NCBI GenBank assembly: GCA_964617995.1
Contig: CAZTXD010000072.1
Location: 1-17,323 of the forward strand
DNA from: CAZTXD01 sp964617995
GTDB lineage: Bacteria > Actinomycetota > Acidimicrobiia > Spongiisociales > ZC4RG35
Length of the DNA stretch: 17,323 nucleotides
Direction of reading: 5' to 3'
Part shown: positions 1-6,813 of the stretch, in pieces
Position numbering within the stretch: the first letter of the stretch is position 1
Layout: each line of letters opens with the position of its first letter
Translations under genes and position numbers: made by a program
The notes under the pieces: model-generated
Told to the model about the DNA's origin: nothing
Database searches by the model: none
Seen by the model: the letters and a program-made list of their open reading frames with translations, nothing else

Positions 1-464
1 CCGTTGGCGATGCACAGATGGGCGCCGATGATGGCGTAGGAGCCCATCATCCCGTGCTCCACCGACGTCAGGTGCATGGATCCGCCCTTGCCGCCCAGGA
101 TGCCGTTGGCGCGGCCCAGCAGCTCTGCCATGACCGGCCCCATGGGAGCGCCCCGGGCGAGGGTGTGGGCATGGCCCCGGTAGGTGGCGAAAGAGTAGTC
201 GTCGGGGCCCAACGCCCGGCCGAAGCCGGTGGCCACCGCCTCCATCCCCAACGACAGATGCGACGTCCCCTTCACCAGATTCTGCATGAAGAGGTCGTAG
301 GCCCGCTTCTCGAACTGACGCAGCTCCTGCTGCAGCTCGTACATCGCCATCCTCTCGTCGAGGGGGATGTCGAGGCGGTCGTTCGACTCGTCGACCGGCG
401 GGGGGAGGCGAGGCTCCCTGTTGGAGTAGTCCATCAACTCCGGGTCGAAGGCCTCAGTACTCAT
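1..464 (-). CDS. Thiamine-diphosphate 2-oxoacid/acetoin dehydrogenase E1 component, alpha subunit (partial, C-terminus outside window)
   Basis: This is the first 154 residues of an E1 alpha subunit, the thiamine-diphosphate decarboxylase half of pyruvate, branched-chain 2-oxoacid or acetoin dehydrogenase complexes. The frame is open to the left edge. Visible family signatures are KGTSHLSLGMEA (about residues 65-76), YRGHAHTLARG (95-105) and GKGGSMHL (125-132), which match the E1 alpha region that carries the conserved R-H and GGSMH motifs. The ThDP-binding GDG...N segment would lie beyond the window. The start is the ATG at 462-464, which overlaps the end of the M24 gene by 11 bp, so the two are probably translationally coupled. 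About 35 residues precede the usual E1 alpha homology. The substrate (pyruvate, branched-chain oxoacid or acetoin) cannot be decided. The E1 beta gene would be expected just downstream, off the window. Confidence 0.88.
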   Translation of the reverse strand, partial: MSTEAFDPELMDYSNREPRLPPPVDESNDRLDIPLDERMAMYELQQELRQFEKRAYDLFMQNLVKGTSHLSLGMEAVATGFGRALGPDDYSFATYRGHAHTLARGAPMGPVMAELLGRANGILGGKGGSMHLTSVEHGMMGSYAIIGAHLCIAN

Positions 465-1707
465 TGGCCACCATCAGCTCCTCGCAGGGGAACAGCGTGA
501 TGACCCGGGGACCGTCGGCGGTCACCACCACCTCCTCCTCGATCCTGGCGGCGGAGCGTCCATCCGCAGCCGGGGCGTAGGTCTCGAGGGCGAAGACCAT
601 CCCTTCTTGGATCTCGATGGGATCGTCGAGGGAGTTGAGACGGCTGATGATGGGACGCTCGTGGAGACCGACCCCTACCCCGTGGCCGAACTGGAGGCCG
701 AAGGCATCCATCTCGTCCTCGAAACCGAACTCGTGCGCCTCCGGCCACACGCGGGCGATCTGGTCCGTGGTCGTTCCCGGCTTGACGAGGTCGATGGCGG
801 CGTCCATCCACTCCCTGGTCTGCTTGAACGCATCGCGATGGGCCTGAGTCGCCCGTCCCACGACGAAAGTGCGGTAGTAGCACGTTCGGTAGCCGTTGAA
901 GACATGGATTATGTCGAAGTAGGCCTGGTCCCCCGGGCGGATGAGGCGATCGGAGAACACGTGGGGATGGGGTGAGCAGCGCTCACCGGCGATCGAGTTG
1001 ATCGCCTCCACGAACTCGGAGCCCATCTCGAAGAGCCGGGCGTGGGCGAGGGCGACGATGTCGGATTCGCGGATCCCCGGCTTGAGTGCTTCGAAGATGT
1101 CCTGGTAGACGCCGTCGACCATGGCACATGCCTGGGTGAGGAGCATGATCTCGTCGTCACTCTTGATCTCCCGGGCCTTCATCATCGACTGCTGGCCGTC
1201 GACCACGTCGACCCCGGCCTTCTGGAGGGCGAGGAACACCGAGGTCTCCGCCATGTCCACTCCTACCCGCTCGCCGGCCAGTCCCTCGTCGGCGAGGATC
1301 CCGGCGATCTCCTCGGCGGCTCGGGCATGGAGGCCGGATTCGGGTCCGATCGCCCCCTGGAGGCCCGTGTTGCCTCCCACCGAGTTGGTCGCATCGAACA
1401 CGTCCGGCAACTGGATGCGGTGGGCCTTGGCTGCCGAACCGAAGTCCCACACCCGGGGGGTTCCGTCACGTGTGAGGAGGGCATAGCGCTCGCCCTTGTT
1501 GAATGCCCAGTACCCGATCTGGGTGGAGGTGACATAGCGGATGTTGGAGGTCTCGAACAGGAGGAGGGCACCGAGGTCGTCGGCTTCCATTTGCTGCCGG
1601 GCGCGAGACAGCCGGTAGTGCCGGAGCCGCTCGAAATCGACCCGGCGCTCCCAATCGACCGCCATGATCCCCGGAGAGGGAGTCGTCGCTACCGGAAAGT
1701 CGGCCAT
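454..1707 (-). CDS. M24-family (aminopeptidase P / creatinase-like) pita-bread hydrolase with an altered metal site
   Basis: The protein has 417 residues with the two-domain M24 layout: a creatinase-type N-terminal domain (about 25-180, containing LLLFETSNIRYVTS) and a C-terminal pita-bread domain (about 185-415). M24 members include Xaa-Pro aminopeptidases, creatinase, ectoine hydrolase and the DMSP lyase DddP. Metal-ligand positions read D265 (YFDI), C276 where the second Asp of the SDxxRT motif is expected (here TCYYRT), H342 (FGHGVGVGLHE), E375 and E390 (RIEEE). One of the five canonical ligands is therefore replaced. The start is set at ATG 1707 because AAGGAG lies 6 nt before it; the in-frame ATG at 1713 overlaps that site, and longer frames would run through the operators. 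It is first in an operon with the E1 alpha gene and divergent from a HIBADH-family gene. A peptidase role is doubtful; a small-molecule hydrolase or lyase is more likely. Confidence 0.85.
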   Translation of the reverse strand: MADFPVATTPSPGIMAVDWERRVDFERLRHYRLSRARQQMEADDLGALLLFETSNIRYVTSTQIGYWAFNKGERYALLTRDGTPRVWDFGSAAKAHRIQLPDVFDATNSVGGNTGLQGAIGPESGLHARAAEEIAGILADEGLAGERVGVDMAETSVFLALQKAGVDVVDGQQSMMKAREIKSDDEIMLLTQACAMVDGVYQDIFEALKPGIRESDIVALAHARLFEMGSEFVEAINSIAGERCSPHPHVFSDRLIRPGDQAYFDIIHVFNGYRTCYYRTFVVGRATQAHRDAFKQTREWMDAAIDLVKPGTTTDQIARVWPEAHEFGFEDEMDAFGLQFGHGVGVGLHERPIISRLNSLDDPIEIQEGMVFALETYAPAADGRSAARIEEEVVVTADGPRVITLFPCEELMVANEY

Positions 1708-1749
1708 TGGCATCTCCTTCGTGTGCTCGCGGTTCACTGTACGGTGGAG

Positions 1750-1763
1750 TTCAAACGCTTGCA
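1750..1763. promoter_or_regulatory. Type A LacI-family operator (site A1)
   Basis: TTCAAACGCTTGCA is an imperfect palindrome with a central CG, the usual form of a LacI-family site. The same 14-bp sequence, in the opposite orientation and with one outer base shared, recurs at 10253-10266. Close relatives lie at 10403-10416 and 13930-13943. It sits in the untranslated leader of the M24 gene, about 20 bp downstream of the predicted transcription start. A bound repressor here would block elongation or open-complex escape. Identification rests on recurrence upstream of four transcription units; binding itself is inferred. Confidence 0.72.
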
Positions 1764-1783
1764 GATCGGCTGGTCTGGTCTCG

Positions 1784-1812
1784 ATTGTAGCCGATGCCTG
1801 CAATCGATTGTT
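1784..1812 (-). promoter_or_regulatory. Candidate promoter of the M24 / E1 alpha operon
   Basis: On the minus strand TACAAT (1789-1784) is a good -10 hexamer, five of six to TATAAT. With a 17-nt spacer the -35 position is AACAAT (1812-1807), which is poor and is covered by the type B operator. A weak -35 under an operator fits a regulated promoter. The start would be near 1777, giving a leader of about 70 nt. This is a prediction from base sequence only. Confidence 0.45.
1801..1810. promoter_or_regulatory. Type B LacI-family operator (site B1)
   Basis: CAATCGATTG is a perfect 10-bp palindrome with a central CG. The flanking bases G and T are the same as at site B3 (16148-16157). It lies 49 bp centre-to-centre from A1, over the -35 region of the predicted M24 promoter, and also overlaps a TTGTTC -35-like sequence for the divergent dehydrogenase. 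It could therefore control both directions. The same palindrome occurs in front of the transporter operon. Confidence 0.7.
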
Positions 1813-1870
1813 CCCTCAGTGCGAGCGGGAATAGACGAGCACGGGAGCCTCGATGAGCAAAGGAGACGGC

Positions 1871-2761
1871 ATGCCCACGGTGGGAGTACTGGGATTGGGG
1901 AGGATGGGAGCGGCCATGGCGGGCCGGCTGACCGACAGTGGATTCGACGTCGTGGTCTGGAACCGCACGCCAGACCGCACCGCGGAGGTGGCGGCATCGG
2001 TGGGCTGCCGACGGGCGAACAGTCCGGCCGAGGTGGCCCGACTCGCCGAAGTCGTCGTGTCGAGCCTGGCCGACGACACCGCCGTGGACGAGGTCCATCG
2101 GGGCGAGGAGGGAACACTGGCGGGAGCGAGCGCCTCGACCGTCCTCGTGGAAACGAGCACCGTGGACCCGGCCACGATCACGGCACTGGCGGCGGAATGC
2201 GCCGGGATGGGAGCATCGCTGCTGGACGCCCCCGTCTCGGGCAGCGTCAGCCTCGTCCAGCAGGGATCCCTCACCTCCATGGTGGGCGGCGACGCCTCGG
2301 CTCTCGACCGGGCCCGGCCGGTGCTCGACGTCCTCTCCGCCAAGGTGTTCCACCTGGGTGAGAATGGAACCGGAGCCACGATGAAGCTGGCGGTCAACGC
2401 TCTCGTCCACGCCACCAACCTGGCGATCTCCGAGGCGCTGGTGCTGGCCGAGAGGGCCGGCCTGGATCGGCAGGCGGCGTACGAGGTGTTCGCCTCCGGA
2501 GCAGCCGCCTCACCCTTCGTGCTGTACAAGCGCCCGGCGTTCGAGCAACCCGAGACGACGCCGGTGGCGTTCAGCCTCGACCTGGTCCGCAAGGACCTCG
2601 ACTTGATCCTGGGTCTGGCCCGACGGCTCTCTGTTCCGATGGACCAGGGGGATGTGACTGCGGCGGTGGTCGACCGGGCCATCGCAGAGGGAATGGGACA
2701 ACACGACATGAGCGCCCTCGCCGTGCTCCTCCGAGAGGGCGCACACCGGTCCGGCTCCTAG
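1871..2761 (+). CDS. NAD(P)-dependent beta-hydroxyacid dehydrogenase, 3-hydroxyisobutyrate dehydrogenase family (HIBADH-1)
   Basis: The protein has 296 residues, the normal length for 3-hydroxyisobutyrate, tartronate-semialdehyde and related beta-hydroxyacid dehydrogenases. The N-terminal Rossmann fold has GLGRMGAAMA (8-17). The end of the second strand reads WNRT (30-33), and a basic rather than acidic residue there suggests NADP(H). The substrate loop DAPVSGS (119-125) and the catalytic lysine K172 with N176 (MKLAVNAL) are intact, followed by an all-helical C-terminal domain. ATG 1871 is chosen because AAAGGAG ends 5 nt before it and because it places the glycine motif at the expected distance. 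An in-frame ATG at 1853 has no clear ribosome binding site. The gene is divergent from the M24 operon, shares its control region, and its stop overlaps the stop of the convergent amidohydrolase by 4 bp. The exact substrate is not deducible. Confidence 0.9.
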   Translation: MPTVGVLGLGRMGAAMAGRLTDSGFDVVVWNRTPDRTAEVAASVGCRRANSPAEVARLAEVVVSSLADDTAVDEVHRGEEGTLAGASASTVLVETSTVDPATITALAAECAGMGASLLDAPVSGSVSLVQQGSLTSMVGGDASALDRARPVLDVLSAKVFHLGENGTGATMKLAVNALVHATNLAISEALVLAERAGLDRQAAYEVFASGAAASPFVLYKRPAFEQPETTPVAFSLDLVRKDLDLILGLARRLSVPMDQGDVTAAVVDRAIAEGMGQHDMSALAVLLREGAHRSGS

Positions 2762-4356
2762 ACGAGCGGGGAAGCGGCATGAACGGGCCGCCCTCCGAGA
2801 AGGGTGAGCTCCGAGCGGATGCCCCCGAGCAGGGCGGGATCGATCGTGAAGGGATCTGCGTCGAGCACCGCCAGGTCGGCGAGAGCCCCCGGCTCCAGGT
2901 GGCCCCGGTGGGCCTCCTCGAACGAGAACCAGGCGCTGCCGCGGGTGTAGGCGGTGAGTGCCTCCTCGATCGACAGACGGTGCCGATCGACACGCGGTGG
3001 CGCCCCATCGAACGACCGTCCCGTGACCAGCCACCACATCGACAGCCACGGGTTGTGCGGGGTGACGACGGTGGCGTCCGTCCCCGCTCCCAGGGGAATG
3101 CCCATGTCCAGGATGTCCCTGAGGGGCGGAGCCCCCGCAGCAGTCTCTTCCCCCCACAGGGCGGCCGAGTCGGCGGCCCGGTACATCAGGCGGTTCTGTA
3201 TCGCCAGACCGACTCCCAGACGGCGAACCCGTTCCAGGCTCCGGCTGGAGATCTGCTCGGCATGAGCGAGAGAGAATCGGCGGCCGGGCAGGCTGTGCCG
3301 GTGGTCCACCTCCTCCCAGACGTCGAGAACCGCCTCGATGGTGGAGTCGAAGATGGCGTGGAGATGCACCGGCCAGCCGTGGGCCGCCAGGAGATCGGAG
3401 ATCTCCAGCAACTCGGCGCGCGCCCCGGGGGATACCCGAAACGGTCGCACCCCCTCCATGTCATGGCAGCCGAAGCTGACGATCTCGCCCATCCCCACAT
3501 ACCGGAGCATGTCGTCGCCGAACCCGGGCTGAACGTAGCGGACCCAGTCACGGATCTCGGCTATCTCTCGGCCTCGGGTGCTCGGGACCAGGTAGAGGCG
3601 GATCCGCATCGGAAGCAGGGAGCCGCGCCAGAGGTCGAAGATCGTCGTGTAGGACTCGGGGGTGATACCGAACCCGCCCGGATCGATCGCTCCCGTCACC
3701 CCCAGCGAGGCCAAGTCTTCCATCAGCGTCGTCGTGGACGCCGCCTGGTCGGCCCGACCCGGTGTCTCGAACATGCTCAGCACCCGTCCGAAGGCGGCCG
3801 GGCCCGTGATCCGCCCGGTCGGCTCGCCCCGGTGGTCGCGTTCCACCCCAGGCACATCGCCCTCGGCCAGCAACTGACCCAACCCGGCGGAGTTGAGCAC
3901 TCCCTCCTCATAGAGAAGCTGCACGTAGGCGGGGCGGTCCCCCGCAGCCGCGTCGAGGTCGCCCCGCGTCGGTCCCCTCCCCTCGGAGAGTCTTCCCGGG
4001 TGCCATCCTCCCAGGACCCGGATCCACGATCCCCCGGCTGGGGCTGCCGCCTCCCGGATCCGCTCCAGACCATCGCTGAGGGAGGTCACGTCGTCCCAGC
4101 GGACCGTGTGGTTCCAGGTCAGGCCCGCCCGGAGCACATGCACATGGGAGTCGATCAGTCCCGGGATCGCTCGTCTTCCCTGGAGGTCGATCTGAGCGAC
4201 CGGTTCCCGAAGGGCCGCTCGCGCCTCGTCACGCGAGCCGACCGCGACCACCTTCCCGTCGGCCACGGCGAGAGCCTCCACCGTGCGTCGACCGGTCCAG
4301 ATCGGACCACCGGCGATGAGCAGCTCGTCGGTGTCGCCTACCAGTCCACCGGTCAC
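2758..4356 (-). CDS. YtcJ-like metal-dependent amidohydrolase (amidohydrolase_3 / N-substituted formamide deformylase type)
   Basis: The protein has 532 residues, the usual length for the YtcJ/NfdA branch of the amidohydrolase superfamily, which hydrolyses C-N bonds of small amides. The N-terminal beta-sandwich half (about 10-65) leads into PGLIDSHVH with metal ligands H71 and H73. Further ligand candidates are H333 in VHLHAIFD, H365 in FSLAHAEQ, and catalytic D427 in GAGTDATV. All superfamily positions are present, so the enzyme should be active. The start is GTG 4356, with only a weak upstream AAGGGCGG. No signal peptide is seen. It is convergent with HIBADH-1 (stops share CTAG at 2758-2761) and lies 124 bp downstream of the cupredoxin gene on the same strand. 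No type A or B operator is seen in front of it, so membership in the regulon is uncertain. The substrate is unknown. Confidence 0.87.
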   Translation of the reverse strand: MTGGLVGDTDELLIAGGPIWTGRRTVEALAVADGKVVAVGSRDEARAALREPVAQIDLQGRRAIPGLIDSHVHVLRAGLTWNHTVRWDDVTSLSDGLERIREAAAPAGGSWIRVLGGWHPGRLSEGRGPTRGDLDAAAGDRPAYVQLLYEEGVLNSAGLGQLLAEGDVPGVERDHRGEPTGRITGPAAFGRVLSMFETPGRADQAASTTTLMEDLASLGVTGAIDPGGFGITPESYTTIFDLWRGSLLPMRIRLYLVPSTRGREIAEIRDWVRYVQPGFGDDMLRYVGMGEIVSFGCHDMEGVRPFRVSPGARAELLEISDLLAAHGWPVHLHAIFDSTIEAVLDVWEEVDHRHSLPGRRFSLAHAEQISSRSLERVRRLGVGLAIQNRLMYRAADSAALWGEETAAGAPPLRDILDMGIPLGAGTDATVVTPHNPWLSMWWLVTGRSFDGAPPRVDRHRLSIEEALTAYTRGSAWFSFEEAHRGHLEPGALADLAVLDADPFTIDPALLGGIRSELTLLGGRPVHAASPLV

Positions 4357-4480
4357 GAACCGCCCTTGGCCATCGGAAACCGCATCTGAAGGGGCAGGCT
4401 AACCCCGTCCGGCCGGCCCCCGCATCGGTTGCAGGAACGGTCAGTAGCCGGACCGCATCGGTGACTTCGGATCGATCATC
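4357..4480. other. Short intergenic region before the YtcJ-like gene
   Basis: These 124 bp hold no gene and no copy of the type A or B operators. A 9-bp direct repeat CGCATCGGT occurs at 4421-4429 and 4454-4462, and a GGGG/CCCC pair at 4391-4406 could form a weak stem. Neither is convincing as a regulatory element. Confidence 0.4.
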
Positions 4481-5230
4481 TCATCCCTCCACGATCAACG
4501 TCGCGGTCATCGAGTCATGACCTGGCACCTCACAGATGATCTGGTAGCTGCCGGCGGGTGCGTCGATGTCCACCCGCCGGGATTTGAGCGCCGGGACATC
4601 GAGGTCTATGCCCAACGCCGGAACGGTGAATGTGTGACGGATCCCGTCCCGGTTGTCGACCCACACGCCCGAGGATTCGTCATCGACGACCACCTCCGAC
4701 GGGGCCCAGGCCACGCCTTCGGCGACCACGGCCACATCGTCCGCCGACGCGACTTCCGAGACCGTGGTGGAGGCGGCAACGAGCGAGAGCACGATCCCCG
4801 CCACGAACAGCGAGCCGGCCACCGCAGCCACCCGGGGGGCGGGACGAGACGACCAGGTCCTGAACATGCCGAGACCCGAGACAGCGGCCACCGCCGCGCT
4901 CAGCGTCGCCAGCAGCGTCAGGATGAACGCCGGGGCCGACTCCGGATGCGCCAGTTCGTCGGCGACTCCCGGGAGGTTGCCGGCCACCGCCGTCACGCTG
5001 AAAGCGGCGAGCACCAACCCGGTTCTCCGCCGCCCCCTCCGCAGAAACGGAAGCAGGATCAGGTAGGCGGCACCGATGAACGCCACTGGGGGAATGAGCG
5101 TCCCCGCGGTCAGCTGAAGCACGATCGCCCACGCCACCATCGCGGTCGTGGCGCCACGAGCCAGCTTCAGCCAGCCCTCGTCCTCACCCTGGATATCGAC
5201 CTCCCCAACGGGAGCGGTCGTCGTTGACAT
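4481..5230 (-). CDS. Five-TM membrane protein with a C-terminal extracytoplasmic cupredoxin domain
   Basis: The protein has 249 residues. Hydrophobic segments at about 28-47, 48-63, 70-88, 99-121 and 134-155 predict five membrane helices. Basic residues in the loops at 62-69 and 123-133 and acidic residues at 90-99 put the N-terminus inside and the C-terminus outside. Residues about 165-249 form a cupredoxin fold with the type 1 copper ligand pattern H199 (RHTF), C233, H238 and M241 (CEVPGHDSM), all present, so it should bind copper and carry electrons or sense copper at the outer face. The ATG at 5230 has a strong AAGGAGG just upstream. The gene lies 154 bp after livF on the same strand and 124 bp before the amidohydrolase. 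No electron-transfer partner is in the window, and a role in the catabolic system is not shown. Confidence 0.82.
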   Translation of the reverse strand: MSTTTAPVGEVDIQGEDEGWLKLARGATTAMVAWAIVLQLTAGTLIPPVAFIGAAYLILLPFLRRGRRRTGLVLAAFSVTAVAGNLPGVADELAHPESAPAFILTLLATLSAAVAAVSGLGMFRTWSSRPAPRVAAVAGSLFVAGIVLSLVAASTTVSEVASADDVAVVAEGVAWAPSEVVVDDESSGVWVDNRDGIRHTFTVPALGIDLDVPALKSRRVDIDAPAGSYQIICEVPGHDSMTATLIVEG

Positions 5231-5384
5231 GAGTCCTCCTTCGGTCGCGGTCCTCCCAACCTATGGACCGAGGAGTGGGACGAGAACCCTGTCCGCCACA
5301 GTCGAGGGCTTGAGGCCCCCAATAGCTTCCGACGTCCTGGCGGTGGTGCGAGCTTCAGTCCCGGATGCCGCCGAAGCGGTGGTC
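5231..5384. other. Intergenic region between livF and the cupredoxin gene
   Basis: These 154 bp hold no gene. On the minus strand, shortly after the livF stop, a short CCGC-TTCG-GCGG element (complement of 5367-5378) could form a 4-bp stem with a UUCG tetraloop. There is no U tract, so it is at best a weak terminator or an mRNA-end structure. No type A or B operator is seen, and the strong AAGGAGG of the cupredoxin gene is at 5235-5241. Confidence 0.4.
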
Positions 5385-6089
5385 TCACACCCCGAGATAC
5401 GCCGCCCGCACCGATGGGTCGTCCAGTAGGGCCGCGGCCGGGGCCTCCTTGGCGATCCGACCCTGCTCGAGGACATATCCGCGTGACGCCAGCTCGAGCG
5501 CCTCCACCACGTTCTGCTCGACCACGAGTATCGAGGTTCCGGCGGCGTTGATTCTGCGCAGCACCTCGAAGATCGACTCGACGACGACCGGGGCGAGCCC
5601 CAGGGAAGGTTCGTCGAGCAGCAGAACCCGCGGTCGAGCCATCAGCGCCCGGCCGATCGCCAGCATCTGTTGCTCCCCTCCGCTGAGACTTCCGGCGAGC
5701 TGGTTGCTTCGCTCGGCCAGGATCGGGAAGATCTCGCTCACCAGGGAGTAGGACTCGCCGCGGTGGCGACGCGCCTCGCGGTGGTAGCCGCCTATCTCGA
5801 GGTTGTCGAGGACGGTCATACGACCGAACACCTGCCTGCCCTCGGGTACGACGGCTATGCCGGCGGAGCAGACCCGGTGAGATCGCAACGTAGTCAGGTC
5901 GGTTCCATCCAACAGGACCTGACCCGTCCAGGCGGGAAGGAGCCCGGCCAGCACGTTCACCAGCGTGGTCTTGCCGGCCCCGTTCGGCCCGATGATGGTG
6001 ACGATCTCGCCAGTGTCGACCGAGAGGGAGATGTCCCACAGCGCCTGGGCATGGCCGTAGCCGGCGGTCAGGCTCCGGACCTCAAGCAC
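5385..6089 (-). CDS. livF: Branched-chain-amino-acid-type ABC importer, ATP-binding protein LivF
   Basis: The protein has 234 residues, standard for LivF, one of the two cytoplasmic ATPases of a Liv-type importer. Walker A GPNGAGKT (34-41), the signature LSGGEQQ, Walker B VLLLDEPSLGLAP and the terminal VVEQN (Gln at the H-loop position, usual in LivF) are all intact. The start is GTG 6089, giving M-LEVRSLTAGYG, the normal LivF beginning. It overlaps the livG stop by 8 bp (GTGCTTGA), and GAGG lies about 8 nt upstream. The open frame extends further upstream only through livG. It is the last gene of the transporter operon. The Liv family imports branched-chain amino acids but also amides, urea, aromatic acids and other small carboxylates, so the substrate is open. 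Confidence 0.94.
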   Translation of the reverse strand: MLEVRSLTAGYGHAQALWDISLSVDTGEIVTIIGPNGAGKTTLVNVLAGLLPAWTGQVLLDGTDLTTLRSHRVCSAGIAVVPEGRQVFGRMTVLDNLEIGGYHREARRHRGESYSLVSEIFPILAERSNQLAGSLSGGEQQMLAIGRALMARPRVLLLDEPSLGLAPVVVESIFEVLRRINAAGTSILVVEQNVVEALELASRGYVLEQGRIAKEAPAAALLDDPSVRAAYLGV

Positions 6090-6813
6090 TTCGGGACCTC
6101 TTCCCCAGATAGGCGGTGATAACCTCGGGGGCCGCCATGACCTCGGCGGGAAGGCCCTCGGCGATGACACGGCCCCGGTCCAGGACCATGATCCGACCGG
6201 CGAGCTCGGTCACGACCCGCACGAGATGCTCGACGATCACGATGGTGATGCCCCCGGCGTGTATCCGGCGGACCATGTCGATCGACTCGTTGATCTCGGT
6301 TGGGTTGAGACCAGAGAGGACCTCGTCGAGGAAGAGGAGCCGGGGCCGCGCCGCCAGGGCTCTGGCCAGCTCGAGGTACTTGAGCTGATGCAGGTTGAGG
6401 CTGGAGATCGGCTCTCCTGCCTGCGCCTCCAGACCGGTGAAATCCAGCCACTCCATGGCCTGCGAACGCGCCTCCGCCGGTCCCAGCGGATCGCTGCCGA
6501 ACATGAGAGGGACCGAGACGTTCTGGAGGGCTGTCATCGTCGAGAAGGGACGAGGGATCTGGTAGGTGCGGGCGATGCCCAGCTCGATCACCCGGTGCGG
6601 AGGCCGGTCCGTGATGTCCTGGCCGGAGAACGTGATACTCCCCTCGTCTGCCGGGAACAGGCCGCTGAGGACGTTGATCAGCGTCGACTTGCCCGACCCG
6701 TTGGGACCGACCAGGCCCAGAATCTCTCCTCCGGAGACGCGCCCGGAGACCTCGTCGAGTGCCTGGACCCCCCCGAACCGCTTCTTGACGCCTTCGAAGA
6801 CGAGCTCAGCCAC
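6082..6813 (-). CDS. livG: Branched-chain-amino-acid-type ABC importer, ATP-binding protein LivG (variant signature motif)
   Basis: The protein has 243 residues and is the second ATPase of the importer. Walker A GPNGSGKS is at 36-43, the LivG-typical ARTYQIPRPF segment follows, Walker B reads LLFLDEVLSGLNP, and the H-loop is VIVEH. The ABC signature is unusual: the LSGGQ/LSYGQ position reads LNLHQ. Some LivG branches with the DEVxxGLNPTE Walker B tail carry variant signatures, so this may be lineage-typical rather than a defect. The start is GTG 6813, with AAGGAGG 9 nt upstream (6823-6829). It overlaps the livM stop by 8 bp (GTGGCTGA), the same arrangement as livG/livF, which argues for coupled translation and fixed stoichiometry. 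Confidence 0.92.
   Translation of the reverse strand: MAELVFEGVKKRFGGVQALDEVSGRVSGGEILGLVGPNGSGKSTLINVLSGLFPADEGSITFSGQDITDRPPHRVIELGIARTYQIPRPFSTMTALQNVSVPLMFGSDPLGPAEARSQAMEWLDFTGLEAQAGEPISSLNLHQLKYLELARALAARPRLLFLDEVLSGLNPTEINESIDMVRRIHAGGITIVIVEHLVRVVTELAGRIMVLDRGRVIAEGLPAEVMAAPEVITAYLGKRSRSA

Larger units (their letters stand above)
1708..1870. promoter_or_regulatory. Divergent control region between the M24 operon and the first HIBADH-family gene
   Basis: This 163-bp region separates two divergent genes and holds one type A and one type B LacI-like palindrome, a minus-strand -10-like TACAAT, and the two ribosome binding sites (AAGGAG for the M24 gene, AAAGGAG for the dehydrogenase). 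No coding frame with family similarity is seen here. The open frames that cross it on either strand are upstream extensions of the two genes without ribosome binding sites. Confidence 0.75.

Noticed and set aside
454..1707. DMSP lyase DddP
   Set aside because: Only the general M24 layout and N-terminal style match from memory; the metal-binding Asp kept in DddP is Cys here.
1750..1763. CcpA-type catabolite-responsive element
   Set aside because: The sites resemble cre sites only through shared LacI-family architecture; two LacI-family regulators are encoded locally, which is a simpler explanation.
1853..1870. Earlier start for HIBADH-1 at ATG 1853
   Set aside because: It lacks a ribosome binding site, and the AAAGGAG used by ATG 1871 lies inside this extension.
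1042..2361. Plus-strand open frame across the M24 gene, control region and HIBADH-1
   Set aside because: It crosses the operators and changes from antisense of one gene to the wrong frame of another.
2779..4389. Plus-strand open frame of 536 codons opposite the YtcJ-like amidohydrolase
   Set aside because: It is a mirror of the real gene's codon bias, with no recognisable domain.
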